In this document: piece by piece, positions 31,558 through 43,371 of the stretch
Numbering within the stretch: position 1 is the stretch's first letter
How the letters are laid out: each line of letters begins with the position of its first letter
Source of the DNA: Chromatiaceae bacterium
Lineage (GTDB): Bacteria > Pseudomonadota > Gammaproteobacteria > Chromatiales > Chromatiaceae
Direction: 5' to 3'
Length of the DNA: 45,116 nucleotides
Assembly (NCBI GenBank): GCA_025458165.1
Contig: JALOTB010000013.1
Location: forward strand, 1-45,116
Position numbers and translations under genes: made by a program
The notes under the pieces: model-generated
The model's input: the letters and a program-made list of their open reading frames with translations, nothing else
Databases searched by the model: none
Told to the model about the DNA's origin: nothing

Positions 31558-32490
31558 TGCTGGATCCGCCGCCGAGGCTGTCGCCCGCTTGGCCGCCGCA
31601 CGCCGCTCGAGCTGGGCCAGCAGGACGCCGCCGAGGATCAGCACCAGGGCCAGCAGGTGCTTGAGCTCCGGCCGCTCGCCGAGGAAGAGCACGCCAACGA
31701 GGACGGCCCAGAGCGGGATGAAATAGTTGAGCTGGGACATGAAGGCCGGCCCGGCGGAGCGGATCAGCCGGAAATAGAGCACCGTGGCCAGGGCCGTCGA
31801 GAAGACGCCGAGCACCAGCACGGCGCCGAGCGACCCCGCCGACGGTGGCTGCTCGAGCCCAAAGCCCCCCGTGACGAACAGGGTCGGCGTCACCATCAAA
31901 GTGGCGATGGAAGTGGTCGCCGCCGCGCTGGAGAGGGCGTCGCTTGGCGGCCGCAGCCGGGCCAGGATCGCCGAGATCGCGTAACAGAAGGACGCCGTGA
32001 GCACGGCGAGCATCGGGAGGAGCTCGGCGGTCCCCGCGCCGAGCAGGGCCTCGGGGCCCATGAGGACGACGACCCCGACGAAGCCCAGCGCGAAGCCGCC
32101 CAGACGATAGACGGTGAGCCGCTCGCCCGGCACCAGATAGTGCGAGAGGCTCAGCGTCGCGAGCGGCATGACCGCCATCAGGATGCCGGCGAGCCCGCTG
32201 TCGATGAACCTTTGCCCCCAGGCGATCAGCGTAAAGGGCAGCGCATTGCCGAACAGGGCCATGAGGACGAGGAAGATCCAGAGTCGCCGGCTCGGGGGGA
32301 GGCGGGCGGCGACACCGATGGCCAAGGGCACGAGCAAGACCGCGCCGATCGCGAGCCGCCCGACCACCACCCAGGGCGACGGCAGGGTGCTTACCGCGAT
32401 CTTGGTGAACAGGAAGGCCGACCCCCAGAGCACCGTGAGCGCAAGGAGCAGCCCCCAGTCGGCGGGTCGGTGGCGGGTGGAGAGGCTCAA
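31543..32490 (-). CDS. EamA/DMT-family transporter
   Basis: About 315 residues with ten predicted membrane helices and two EamA repeats (first: WGLLLALTVLWGSAFLFTKI; second: LPMLAVLTASFCYAISAIL). These are drug/metabolite exporters of the inner membrane; the substrate is unknown. The start is uncertain: a TTG at 32490 puts the first helix close to the N-terminus as in relatives, while a GTG at 32577 would add 29 unsupported residues; neither has a good ribosome site. The 3' end is odd: the last four codons (RRMR) and the TGA are provided by a REP element, so the natural C-terminus may have been replaced. It diverges from the ACT-domain gene. Confidence 0.82.
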   Translation of the reverse strand: MSLSTRHRPADWGLLLALTVLWGSAFLFTKIAVSTLPSPWVVVGRLAIGAVLLVPLAIGVAARLPPSRRLWIFLVLMALFGNALPFTLIAWGQRFIDSGLAGILMAVMPLATLSLSHYLVPGERLTVYRLGGFALGFVGVVVLMGPEALLGAGTAELLPMLAVLTASFCYAISAILARLRPPSDALSSAAATTSIATLMVTPTLFVTGGFGLEQPPSAGSLGAVLVLGVFSTALATVLYFRLIRSAGPAFMSQLNYFIPLWAVLVGVLFLGERPELKHLLALVLILGGVLLAQLERRAAAKRATASAADPARRMR

Positions 32491-32837
32491 GTCAGGCAGC
32501 CGAAGAGCAGCGGTTGGGGCGAGCGCACAGGCCGGAGGCGGATAGACGATAACAGAACCCCAGTGCGACCGACGCACCGCGGGATGCTCGGATCAGCCGG
32601 GGCCACGGCCTCCGCATCGAGAAAGCACAACGTGAACTCAAGCTCGGGTCAATCGCCGAGTCGTGACGCAGCCGCGGCGCAAAGTCCTCCTCGCTGTTTG
32701 CGGTCATTTGTAGACCCACTCTCTTCGTGCCAGCAGGGTCCTGAGCCATCGCCCTGTTTGTACCGACCGCAGGCTTGGGCCAAGATGACGCGCCGCCGCG
32801 CCCCACCGGTCGGCGCCAACCCGCGGAGGACAGCCGC

Positions 32838-33998
32838 ATGAACGAGAAGCTCTACATCCTCTTTGGCACGGGTCCCGACGCCGTCGGACTGGTCCAGCAG
32901 ATCACCACCCCGATCGCTGAGATCGGCGGCAACGTGATCGACCTGCGCCAGGACGTGCTCCATGGGCTCTTCACCGTCTTCCTGGTGGTCGACTTTGCGG
33001 CCTCCTCGGCGTCGGCCGGCGCGATCGATGAGCTGGTGCGAGATATCGGCGAGCGCACCGGACTGGATCTCCGGCTCGACAAGTACCAGCCGGTCGCGCG
33101 CAGCGCCGAGAAGGTCAACCTGCTCCTGATCCTCCTCGGGCGCGACCGCCCCGGCATCATCGCCGCGGTGTCGGAGACGCTCAGCACCTACCAGGTCAAC
33201 ATCGAGCTCAGTCAGATGATCGCCCGCGAGGGGATCTTCCTGATGGAGCTGATGGCCGACATCAGCCGCAGCGTGCTCCCGCTCGCCAACCTCCAGGCGA
33301 CGCTGCGCGAGCACATGGCCCGGCTCGGGATCGACACCCTGTTCCAGGACCGCGACGTGTTCAACAAAAAGAAGCGGATCCTGCTCTTCGAGCTCGCCGG
33401 CACACTGATGGACGGCGCGACCCGTGCCGAGATCCTCCGCCAGGCGGGCGTCTCCGCGCCGGACTGGCAGGCCTGCTACCCCGCCGGCGACCCGGCGGGC
33501 TGCCTTGCCGCGGCGCTCGCGAGGCTCGACGGGCTGCCGATCGAGGTGGTCGAGCGGCTCGCCGGTGCCGCGGCCCCGACGCCGGGCACGGTCGAGCTGA
33601 TCCAGACCCTGAAGACCATGGGCTATCAGGTCGCCCTGGTCTCGCACGCCTTCACGCTGGTGACGGATCGCCTGCGGGAGCGATTGGGTCTGGCCCACGC
33701 CTTCGGCATCGCAGCCCCGATCGACGAGGACGCCATGACCTTCAGCGGCCGGCTCAGCGGGGACGAGCTCGCCGCGCTCGGCCGCGAGCGGGTGCTCGCC
33801 GAGCTGCAGGCCCGCGAGGGCGTGGCGCGGGACGACATCAGTCTCATCTCCGACCAGTCCTTCCGCGAGGCCGCCCCGCCCGGCATCCACCTGGTCTTCG
33901 ACCTGCGACTCTTCCTGGATCTCTTGAACCAGCACGTCCTGAGCCCCGAGTCCCTTACCGGGGTCCTCGGCGCCTTCGGCCCGCCGATTCCACGCTGA
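32838..33998 (+). CDS. Two ACT domains plus degenerate SerB-like HAD domain
   Basis: 386 residues. ACT domains lie at about 3-80 and 94-165 (LLLILLGRDRPGIIAAVSETL). Residues 180-365 align with phosphoserine phosphatase SerB but lack its catalytic residues. Motif I FDxDST is FELAGT (Glu185, Ala187: nucleophile and acid/base both lost). The motif III Lys aligns with Arg316. Motif IV GDGAND is SDQSFR (Asp339 kept, second Asp lost). The motif II serine (Ser269) remains. The frame is intact, so this looks like a pseudophosphatase that may sense an amino acid such as serine and regulate. Ribosome site GGAGGA lies 7 nt before the ATG. It is 28 nt upstream of fhs, probably one operon. Confidence 0.85.
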   Translation: MNEKLYILFGTGPDAVGLVQQITTPIAEIGGNVIDLRQDVLHGLFTVFLVVDFAASSASAGAIDELVRDIGERTGLDLRLDKYQPVARSAEKVNLLLILLGRDRPGIIAAVSETLSTYQVNIELSQMIAREGIFLMELMADISRSVLPLANLQATLREHMARLGIDTLFQDRDVFNKKKRILLFELAGTLMDGATRAEILRQAGVSAPDWQACYPAGDPAGCLAAALARLDGLPIEVVERLAGAAAPTPGTVELIQTLKTMGYQVALVSHAFTLVTDRLRERLGLAHAFGIAAPIDEDAMTFSGRLSGDELAALGRERVLAELQAREGVARDDISLISDQSFREAAPPGIHLVFDLRLFLDLLNQHVLSPESLTGVLGAFGPPIPR

Positions 33999-34026
33999 CC
34001 CTGCCGCCCGCGCCACACCGCTCGCC

Positions 34027-35643
34027 ATGAAGACCGACATCGAGATCGCCCGCGCGGCGACCCTGCGTCCGATCGCCGAGATCGCCGAGGGCATCGGCCT
34101 CGGCCCGGACGACCTGCACCCCTACGGCCGTCACATCGCCAAGGTACCGCTCCGGGTCATGGAGCGCCTGCGCGAGCACCCCGACGGGCGGCTGATCCTG
34201 GTCACCGCCATGACGCCGACCAAGCTCGGCGAGGGCAAGACGACCACCACCATCGGGCTGACCCAGGCGCTGGCCAAGCTCGGTGAGCGGGCGCTCTGCG
34301 CGGTGCGCGAGCCCTCGCTGGGGCCGTGCATGGGGGTCAAGGGCGGGGCGGCCGGCGGCGGCTACTCCCAGGTCCTGCCGATGGAGGAGATCAATCTGCA
34401 CTTCACCGGCGACCTGCACGCGGTCTCCGCCACCCACAACCTGCTCGCCGCGGTGGTCGACAACCACCTGCACCACAAGGGCACGCCGGAGATCAACCCG
34501 CGCAACGTCGTGTGGAAGCGGGTCATGGACATGAACGACCGGGCCCTGCGCAGCACCCTGATCGGGCTCGAGGGGCGCGGGCTCAACGGGGTGATGCGCG
34601 AGGACGGCTTCGAGATCACCGCGGCCTCCGAGATCATGGCGATCTGGGGGCTCTCCCGCGACCTCGCCGAGCTCAAGACCCGCATGGCGGCCATCATCGT
34701 GGGGTACGACCCACTCGGTGCGCCAGTCCGGGCGGGCGACATCGGCGTCGAGGGGGCGATGGCAGCCCTGATGAAGCAGGCGATGGGGCCCAACCTGGTG
34801 CAGACCGTCGAGGGCGTCCCGGCCTTCGTCCACGGCGGCCCCTTTGCCAATATCGCCCACGGCTGCAACACCCTGGTCGCCACCCAGCTCGCCCGCAAGC
34901 TCGGCGACTACACGGTGACCGAGGCCGGCTTCGGGGCCGATCTCGGAGCCGAGAAGTTCTTCCACATCAAATGCCGAATCGGCGGTATGACGCCTTCGGC
35001 GGCGGTGCTGGTGGTCACCCGCCGCGCCTTCGCCCTGCACGGCCTCGCCAACGTGCGCAAGCACGTCGAAAACCTCGCGCGCTTCGGGGTGCCGGTGGTG
35101 ATCTCGATCAACCGTTTCCTCGGCGATCCTGACCCCGAGCTCGCCGAGATCCTCGCCGCCTGCCAGGACCTCGGGGTCCCAGCGGCGATCACCGACTACC
35201 GCGAGGCGGGCGGTGCCGGCGGTCTCGCGCTCGCCGAGCTGGTGGTCGCCGCCTGCGAGCAGCCGAGCCAGCTCACGCCGCTCTACCCGCTGGAGATGCC
35301 GATCGCGGACAAAGTGCGCTGCCTGGCGGAGACCCTGTACGGGGCCGACGGGGTCGATTTCTCACCCGACGCCCTGCGCGACATCAAGCAGGTCACCAAC
35401 CTCGGCTACGGCGGGCTGCCGATCTGCGTGGCCAAGACCCCCGACTCGCTCTCCGACGACCCCAACCGCCCGGGCTGCCCGAGCGGCTTTCGCCTCACCG
35501 TAAGCGCTGCCCGCGTCTCGGCCGGGGCGGGCTTCGTCGTGATCTACACCGGGAAGATCATGACCATGCCTGGCCTCCCGCGCCGCCCCGCGGCGCTCGA
35601 CATCGACGTCGACGGCGGCGGGCGGATTACCGGATTGTTCTGA
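34027..35643 (+). CDS. fhs: Formate-tetrahydrofolate ligase
   Basis: 538 residues, slightly short of the usual 555-560. It makes 10-formyl-THF from formate, THF and ATP. The ATP loop TPTKLGEGKTTTT lies at about residues 62-75. Later signatures GCMGVKGGAAGGG-like (here LGPCMGVKGGAAGGGY), the VxTxRAFALHG region and the C-terminal CVAKTPDSLSDDP are all present, so it should be active. It feeds one-carbon units to purines, serine and methionine, and follows the ACT/pseudo-SerB gene by 28 nt. No clear Shine-Dalgarno site is seen before the ATG, which suggests coupled translation. It ends 22 bp from the convergent lipoprotein gene. Confidence 0.95.
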   Translation: MKTDIEIARAATLRPIAEIAEGIGLGPDDLHPYGRHIAKVPLRVMERLREHPDGRLILVTAMTPTKLGEGKTTTTIGLTQALAKLGERALCAVREPSLGPCMGVKGGAAGGGYSQVLPMEEINLHFTGDLHAVSATHNLLAAVVDNHLHHKGTPEINPRNVVWKRVMDMNDRALRSTLIGLEGRGLNGVMREDGFEITAASEIMAIWGLSRDLAELKTRMAAIIVGYDPLGAPVRAGDIGVEGAMAALMKQAMGPNLVQTVEGVPAFVHGGPFANIAHGCNTLVATQLARKLGDYTVTEAGFGADLGAEKFFHIKCRIGGMTPSAAVLVVTRRAFALHGLANVRKHVENLARFGVPVVISINRFLGDPDPELAEILAACQDLGVPAAITDYREAGGAGGLALAELVVAACEQPSQLTPLYPLEMPIADKVRCLAETLYGADGVDFSPDALRDIKQVTNLGYGGLPICVAKTPDSLSDDPNRPGCPSGFRLTVSAARVSAGAGFVVIYTGKIMTMPGLPRRPAALDIDVDGGGRITGLF

Positions 35644-35665
35644 GCCCAGCGCGGCCGCGGCGGGG

Positions 35666-36664
35666 TCAGGGCACGGGCGCGCCGGTCGTAAGCCTCGAGG
35701 CCTGGCGCCACCTCTCCGCGCGCGGCGTGGATGCCGGACCCTCGGCGCGCGGATCCGCCCCCGGGCTCGACCCTTGCTCGCCCTCGGCGGACCAGCGCCG
35801 CCCGGCGGCCGATGCCCGATCCGCGGGCCGTTGGGCGAAGGCGCGACCGGGGCCCGGCTCCGTCGGCGGCTGCGCGCGGCTTGCGGGGCTGCGCTCCCCA
35901 CCTTGGCCGCCCGGATCGCGCTCGGCCGACAACTCGCGCTCAGGACCCTGGCGCGGGTCTTGGCGCCCCGCCGGCGGCAGCCGATCGGGGCGGTCGACCT
36001 TCAGGCGGCCCGGCGGCTCGGGCGCAGGATCGAGGGATGGCGCCGGTGCGCGATCCCAGCGCCTTGCCCAGTCCGGGGACCCGTCGGCGGCTGGACCCCG
36101 CCCCTGGGGTTCGACCGCCTTCGCCCGTTCACCTCGCCAACCCTCGGCATCAGGCATCCGCTCGCGGCGCTCCGGCAGCGGCCGGTCGGCGATGCGAGCC
36201 GGCCGGTGCTCGGGGGAGAAACCCTCGAAACGCCCCCGCGGGGGCTGCCGGTCCCGATCCGGCGTGCGCGCCCCGTCCCAGCGCCGGGGCTCGGCCGCCT
36301 GCCCAACGTATCGGGCATCAGGCGCCCGGGCCTCGAGCTTGATCCGCGGCGGCTCGTGCCCGTGCCCTACCCAGGGTCCGCCGTACCAAGCGCTGCGCTG
36401 CCAGCGGTCGCCGTGATGGCGGTAGTAGTGCCCGTCGTGCCAATAGAGGCCGGGATAACGGACCACCGAGTACCGCATCACCCCCGGATCGTAGACGACG
36501 AGCAGCCCATGGGGGTTGACGTAGCGGTATTCGTTCACCGCGACATACCGGGTGTAGCCTGGATAGCTCGACACCCAATAGCCCTCGTCCACCGTCGCGC
36601 ACCCGCCCAACAGCAGGCCGCCAACGGCCAGCAGCAGACCCGCCAGCCGCGTCGTGCGTCTCAT
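35666..36664 (-). CDS. Lipoprotein with a Trp/Tyr-rich N-terminal part and Pro/Arg-rich tail
   Basis: 332 residues. The lipobox LLGGC follows MRRTTRLAGLLLAVGGL. Residues 26-100 are rich in Tyr, Trp and His (GYWVSSYPGY, YPGLYWHDGHYYRHHGDRW), like small YXWXX-type envelope lipoproteins. The remaining about 220 residues are disordered-looking and rich in Pro, Arg, Gly, Ala and Asp, a composition partly driven by high GC. The N-terminal part is believable coding sequence. The tail is less certain, but there is no earlier stop. ATG at 36664 follows GAGGGTGG; the frame stays open upstream to 36751. Function unknown. Confidence 0.65.
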   Translation of the reverse strand: MRRTTRLAGLLLAVGGLLLGGCATVDEGYWVSSYPGYTRYVAVNEYRYVNPHGLLVVYDPGVMRYSVVRYPGLYWHDGHYYRHHGDRWQRSAWYGGPWVGHGHEPPRIKLEARAPDARYVGQAAEPRRWDGARTPDRDRQPPRGRFEGFSPEHRPARIADRPLPERRERMPDAEGWRGERAKAVEPQGRGPAADGSPDWARRWDRAPAPSLDPAPEPPGRLKVDRPDRLPPAGRQDPRQGPERELSAERDPGGQGGERSPASRAQPPTEPGPGRAFAQRPADRASAAGRRWSAEGEQGSSPGADPRAEGPASTPRAERWRQASRLTTGAPVP

Positions 36665-36862
36665 TGCACCACCCTCGGTTGCATCTGGTCGCCCAGGGGC
36701 CCGCATTCGGGTAAAGCCGAGCGGCCCCGGAGCGCCCTCGTCGAGCCTCACCGGTCATTCTCCGGGTCGGGGCTGAACGGCGACTGAACCCCGGTCGGGT
36801 CGAGTGGGGAGAGGTCGCCAAGCGCAGGCGCGACGCGAAGCGCTGGCGGTTAGACGGCGGCC

Positions 36863-38320
36863 CTAGCCGCCGAGGTCGAGGCAGACGTACTTGAGCTCCA
36901 GGTACTCCTCGATGCCGTAGCGGGAGCCCTCGCGGCCGAGGCCGGACTGCTTGACGCCGCCGAAGGGCGCGACCGCGGTCGAGATCAATCCCGTGTTGAC
37001 CCCGATCATGCCGTACTCGAGCGCCTCGGCGACGCGCCAGGCGCGGCTGAGGTCGCGCGTGTAGAAATAGGCGGCGAGACCGTACTCGGTGTCGTTCGCC
37101 ATCGCCACCGCCTCGTCGTCGGTCGCGAAGCGGAAGAGCGGCGCGACCGGCCCGAAGGTCTCCTCGCGGGCGACCTGCATCGCCGGGGTCACGTCCGCGA
37201 GCACCGTCGGCTCGAAGAAGGTCCCGCCCAGGGCATGGCGCCCGCCTCCGGTGATCACCCGAGCCCCCTTGGACAGGGCGTCGGCGATCTGGGCCTCGAC
37301 CTTGGCGACGGCGCGTTGATCGATGAGCGGACCCTGCACCACATCCGGGTCCGCGCCCGGTCCGACCACGAGCCCTGCAACCCGCTCACCCAGTCGCGCG
37401 GCGAAGGTGTCGTAGATCCCGTTCTGAACCAGGATCCGGTTGGCGCAGACGCAGGTCTGCCCCGAGTTGCGGTATTTCGACTGCAGGGCACCCTCGACGG
37501 CGGCGTCCAGGTCCGCATCGTCGAAGACGACGAAGGGGGCGTTGCCGCCGAGCTCCAGTGACAGCCGCTTGACGCTGTCGGCGCACTGGCGCATCAGCAG
37601 GCGCCCGACGGCGGTGGAGCCGGTGAAGCTCAGCTTGCGCACCCTGGGGTTGCCGGTCAGCTCCCGGCCGATGGGGTCGGCCTCCCCGGTAACGAGATTG
37701 AGCACACCGGATGGGACACCTGCCCGCTCGGCGAGCACCGCGAGCGCGAGCGCGGTGAGCGGGGTCTGGGCCGCGGGCTTGACGACCAGGGTGCAGCCCG
37801 CCGCCAGCGCGGCGCCCGCCTTGCGGGTGATCATCGCCGCCGGGAAGTTCCAGGGCGTGATCGCGGCGCAGACACCGACCGGCTGCTTCATCACGAGGAT
37901 GCGCTTGTCGGCCTGATGCGGCGGGATCAGGTCGCCATAGACCCTCCGCCCCTCCTCCGCGAACCACTCCAGGAACGAGGCCGCATAGGCAATCTCCCCG
38001 CGCGCCTCGGCGAGCGGCTTGCCCTGCTCGGCGGTCATGATGCGGGCCAGGTCCTCCCGATGCGCGAGCACCAGGTTGTTCCATCGCCGCAGGATCGCCC
38101 CGCGCTCGGCCGCGGTCAGAGCCCGCCAGGCGGGCCAGGCGCGCTCGGCGGCGTCGATCGCCCGCCGCGTCTCGGCGGCACCCATCGCCGGGACCTGGGC
38201 GATCACCGCGCCCGTCGCCGGATCGGTGACCCCCAGGGTGCCACCGTCATCGGCAGTGACCCAGGCACCGTCCACGAGACCTCGGTTACGCAGCAGGTCC
38301 GGGTCCAGGATCTCGATCAA
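36863..38320 (-). CDS. gabD: NAD(P)-dependent succinate-semialdehyde dehydrogenase
   Basis: 485 residues of the aldehyde dehydrogenase fold. Key residues: Asn158 (TPWNFP), Lys181 (VVKPAAQTP), catalytic base Glu256 (ELGGNAPF) and nucleophile Cys290 with a second cysteine at 292 (SGQTCVC). A CxC pair of this kind is a redox switch in GabD-type enzymes. The C-terminal VAPFGGVKQSGLGREGSRYGIEEYLELKY (split here) is typical. It oxidises succinate semialdehyde to succinate in GABA or related amine breakdown. No gabT is nearby, so the substrate could be another semialdehyde. The start is TTG at 38320, with GGAG 7 nt upstream. Confidence 0.9.
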   Translation of the reverse strand: MIEILDPDLLRNRGLVDGAWVTADDGGTLGVTDPATGAVIAQVPAMGAAETRRAIDAAERAWPAWRALTAAERGAILRRWNNLVLAHREDLARIMTAEQGKPLAEARGEIAYAASFLEWFAEEGRRVYGDLIPPHQADKRILVMKQPVGVCAAITPWNFPAAMITRKAGAALAAGCTLVVKPAAQTPLTALALAVLAERAGVPSGVLNLVTGEADPIGRELTGNPRVRKLSFTGSTAVGRLLMRQCADSVKRLSLELGGNAPFVVFDDADLDAAVEGALQSKYRNSGQTCVCANRILVQNGIYDTFAARLGERVAGLVVGPGADPDVVQGPLIDQRAVAKVEAQIADALSKGARVITGGGRHALGGTFFEPTVLADVTPAMQVAREETFGPVAPLFRFATDDEAVAMANDTEYGLAAYFYTRDLSRAWRVAEALEYGMIGVNTGLISTAVAPFGGVKQSGLGREGSRYGIEEYLELKYVCLDLGG

Positions 38321-38371
38321 GCGGGTTCTCCGAGGGTTGGGGAGCGACTGGGGCGGCCCAGGCGATGCCGC

Positions 38372-40384
<2,013 letters not shown>

Positions 40385-40426
40385 TCCGCTGGGTGGCGAA
40401 TAGCGGTTAGCGGGTGTTGGTTGACC

Positions 40427-41305
40427 TCAGAGCTGGTCTTTGAGCTGGCGGAGGTATTGCGCGAAGTCACCGCCGAGCTCGGGGTGGAGCAGGCCGAGCT
40501 CGACCTGGGCCTGCAGATAGCCCAGCTTGCTCCCGCAGTCGTAGCGCTTGCCCTTGAAGGGATAGGCGACCACCGGCTCGTCGTGGAGCAGGGCGGCAAT
40601 GGCGTCGGTGAGCTGGATCTCGCCGCCCGCGCCGGCTCGGGTCTCCTCCAGCTTGTCGAAGATCCGCGGGGTAAGGAGATAGCGGCCGACGACGGCGAGG
40701 TTGGAGGGGGCGTCCGCGGGGGCCGGCTTCTCCACGATGGAGGTGACGCGCAGCTCACCGTTGGGGCCGGGCTCCGTCTCCACGATGCCGTACTTATGGG
40801 TCTCGTCGCGCGGCACCTCCTCGACGCTGAGGATGCTGCACCCGTAACGCTCGTGGGCCTCTGCCATCTGCGCGACCACGCCCTGACCCGCGCCGCGGAT
40901 CAGGTCATCGGCCAGGATCACGGCGAAGGGCTCGTTACCGACCACCGGGCGGGCGCAGAGCACCGCGTGCCCGAGCCCCAGGGCCTCCGCCTGGCGGAGA
41001 TAGATGCAGCTCACGTGGGGCGGGAGGATGTTCTGGACGATCTCAAGCAGCTTGGTCTTGCCGGCCTCCTTGAGCTCGACCTCTAGCTCATAGGCCTTGT
41101 CGAAGTGGTCCTCGATCGAGCGCTTGTTGCGCCCGGTGATGAAGACCAGCTTGTCGACCCCGCCCTCCTCCGCCTCCTCCGCGGCGTACTGAATCAGTGG
41201 CTTGTCCACCACCGGGAGCATCTCCTTGGGGCTGGCCTTGGTAGCCGGGAGAAACCGCGTGCCTAAGCCCGCGACCGGGAAGACTGCCTTGCGAACTCGC
41301 GACAT
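40427..41305 (-). CDS. galU: UTP-glucose-1-phosphate uridylyltransferase
   Basis: 292 residues, the normal length. It forms UDP-glucose for polysaccharide and lipopolysaccharide precursors. The nucleotide loop is [19 protein letters not shown]. The conserved [14 protein letters not shown] metal-binding site, IVEKPAP and [10 protein letters not shown] segments are present. GAGG lies 7 nt before the ATG. It follows pyrF in the same direction with a 73-nt gap. UDP-glucose supply links it to the envelope functions of its upstream neighbour lapB. Confidence 0.94.
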   Translation of the reverse strand: MSRVRKAVFPVAGLGTRFLPATKASPKEMLPVVDKPLIQYAAEEAEEGGVDKLVFITGRNKRSIEDHFDKAYELEVELKEAGKTKLLEIVQNILPPHVSCIYLRQAEALGLGHAVLCARPVVGNEPFAVILADDLIRGAGQGVVAQMAEAHERYGCSILSVEEVPRDETHKYGIVETEPGPNGELRVTSIVEKPAPADAPSNLAVVGRYLLTPRIFDKLEETRAGAGGEIQLTDAIAALLHDEPVVAYPFKGKRYDCGSKLGYLQAQVELGLLHPELGGDFAQYLRQLKDQL

Positions 41306-41378
41306 CGTTCTGCCTCACTGTTCTGCTTTGTTGTGCTTGCATGACCCTTGGGGCCCGTTGAGGCCGGGGCGTTTGGTA

Positions 41379-42092
41379 TCAGGGATCGCAGGCGGCCCCT
41401 TGAAGCTCGCGCTCGATGGCGGCGATCGCGGCCATGGGGTCGGCGGCGGCGGTGATCGGCCGTCCGATCACCAGGTAGTCCGCGCCGGCGGCCAGGGCCT
41501 CGGCGGGGGTCATCACTCGCTTCTGATCCGCGCTGTCGGCGCCGGCCGGGCGTACCCCCGGGGTCACCAGGCGAAAGCTCGGCCCGCAGACGCGGCGGAC
41601 TGTGCCGGCCTCCTGCGGCGAGCAGACCACCCCGTCGAGCCCCGCGCGCTGCGCGAGCTGCGCCAGGCGCAGCACCCGCTCGGCGGGCTCGCCGGGACAG
41701 CCAATGGCGGCCAGATCCGCGGTATCGAGGCTGGTCAGCACGGTGACGGCGATCAGGAGCGGGCGGTCACTGCGGCCGGCCAGACGCCCCCGAGCGGCCG
41801 CCATCATCGCCTCCCCGCCCGAGGCATGCAGGTTGATCATCCACACCCCAAGGTCCGCCGCCGCGGCGCACGCCGCTGCCACCGTATTGGGGATGTCGTG
41901 GAATTTGAGGTCGAGAAAGACCTGGTACCCGCGCCCCACCAGCTCCGCGACGAGTGGAGGGCCACAACGGGTGAACAGCTCTTTGCCGACCTTGAGGCGG
42001 CATCGGCTCGGGTCGAGCCGGTCGACCAGGGCCAGGGCGGGTGCCTCGGCCGGGAAGTCCAACGCAACGATGATCTTCGGGTCCTGGCTCAC
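41379..42092 (-). CDS. pyrF: Orotidine 5'-phosphate decarboxylase
   Basis: 237 residues. It converts OMP to UMP, the last step of pyrimidine synthesis. The catalytic network is Lys34 plus Asp61-x-Lys63-x-x-Asp66 ([12 protein letters not shown]). VTPGVRP and [12 protein letters not shown] form the phosphate site. I chose the GTG at 42092, just before [13 protein letters not shown] where the family begins; the frame runs open to 42380 through lapB sequence. It sits 73 nt after lapB, a conserved gammaproteobacterial neighbourhood. Confidence 0.94.
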   Translation of the reverse strand: MSQDPKIIVALDFPAEAPALALVDRLDPSRCRLKVGKELFTRCGPPLVAELVGRGYQVFLDLKFHDIPNTVAAACAAAADLGVWMINLHASGGEAMMAAARGRLAGRSDRPLLIAVTVLTSLDTADLAAIGCPGEPAERVLRLAQLAQRAGLDGVVCSPQEAGTVRRVCGPSFRLVTPGVRPAGADSADQKRVMTPAEALAAGADYLVIGRPITAAADPMAAIAAIERELQGAACDP

Positions 42093-42165
42093 TGTGGCTC
42101 GACGCTCTCGGGATTTGCGATGGGGTGATCTGGTGGGGCGGGTGTAGCCGGGACGCACCCGCCGC

Positions 42166-43371
42166 TCAGGCCATCTTGGGCCCCGGCGGGCATACCGTGG
42201 CCCGCGGGAGCGGATGGGCGGAGACGGGCTTGATCCGCCCCCACTGCTTGCAGCTCGGACATTGCCAGTGGAGGTGGCGAGCGCTGAAGCCGCAATGCTC
42301 GCACTGGTACTCCGACTGGCGCTCGCGCAGGTGCCGCACGACCCCAAGCACGGCCTGATAGGCCGCGCGCGCCCCCGCATCCTGGCCCGGCCGCCGCTGG
42401 CCGAACTCGATCAGGCGCTCCAGACAGTCGAGGTCGGCGTGGCCCGAGAGGTGCCGCGTGAGAAAGGCGACGGCCGCGTCCTCGCCCTCGTGCCGCTCGA
42501 TCGCGTCCGCGAGGGCGAGGACCAGTGACGGGCTGGGCTGGATCTCGTAGAGGCGCCCCAGCGGCCCGCGCAGGTCGTCGCGGCCCGCCGCCTGGTAGGC
42601 GGTGAGAAGATCGGGCAGGATCTCCGGGAGAAACTCCGGTCCCTGCCCCGCCGCCCGCTCATAGAGCCCCACCGCGGCATCGGCCTCTCCCCTCGCCAGG
42701 ACGATGCGGGCAAGCAGCATGGTCGCGCGCACACAGCGGTCATCGGCGGCCTCGGCTGCCTGCAGGTGCGCCCCGGCCCCGGCCGCATCGCCGGTCCTGA
42801 GCGCCTCCTCCGCCAGCTCGCAATGGTAGTGCGCGATCTCGTTATCGAGTGCGACGCCGGTCAGAGAACGCAGCTCCTCCGCCACCTCCAGACAGCGCGA
42901 CCAGTCCTTCTCCTGCTGATAGATATCGCGCAGGGCCTCAAGCGCCCGGCGGCGGTGCAGCCTCAGCTCCACCAGCTCACCGAACAGACGCTCGGCGCGG
43001 TCGAGCAGCCCAGCGCGCATGTAGTCCTGACCCAGCTCGTAGAGCGCGTGCGCGCGCTGCTCGCGGTCGAGATCGGTGCGGGCCACGAGGCTCTGATGGA
43101 TCCGAATGGCCCGCTCGACCTCGCCGCGGCGGCGGAACAGGCTCCCGAGGGCCAAAGGGGTCTCAACCGTCTCGCGATCCACCTCGGCGAGCTGGATGAA
43201 GACGTCGATGGCCTTATCCGGCTGCTCGTCGAGTAGATAGTTGAGACCGCGGAAGTAGGCGGGGTCCGGCGCGGCGCAGCCGCTGCGTCGCGGGCGATCG
43301 ACACCACGGCGCGCGAGCCACCAGCCCGAGGCCGCCGCGACCGGCAGCAGCAGGAACAGCCACTCGATCAA
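42166..43371 (-). CDS. lapB: LPS assembly regulator LapB (YciM)
   Basis: 401 residues. An N-terminal membrane anchor ([20 protein letters not shown]) is followed by about nine tetratricopeptide repeats (for example [19 protein letters not shown] near the end) and a rubredoxin-like zinc or iron site close to the C-terminus: CEHC then CPSC within [20 protein letters not shown]. LapB works with FtsH to control LpxC and lipopolysaccharide levels. Start is TTG at 43371, with GGGGTG 7 nt upstream. The usual partner lapA and ihfB, rpsA upstream are missing here; a 334-bp non-coding gap and an opposite-strand gene follow instead. Confidence 0.93.
   Translation of the reverse strand: MIEWLFLLLPVAAASGWWLARRGVDRPRRSGCAAPDPAYFRGLNYLLDEQPDKAIDVFIQLAEVDRETVETPLALGSLFRRRGEVERAIRIHQSLVARTDLDREQRAHALYELGQDYMRAGLLDRAERLFGELVELRLHRRRALEALRDIYQQEKDWSRCLEVAEELRSLTGVALDNEIAHYHCELAEEALRTGDAAGAGAHLQAAEAADDRCVRATMLLARIVLARGEADAAVGLYERAAGQGPEFLPEILPDLLTAYQAAGRDDLRGPLGRLYEIQPSPSLVLALADAIERHEGEDAAVAFLTRHLSGHADLDCLERLIEFGQRRPGQDAGARAAYQAVLGVVRHLRERQSEYQCEHCGFSARHLHWQCPSCKQWGRIKPVSAHPLPRATVCPPGPKMA

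Noticed and set aside
31417..32841. Plus-strand open frame of 474 codons
   Set aside because: Covers the REP cluster and the antisense of the EamA gene; charged low-complexity translation.
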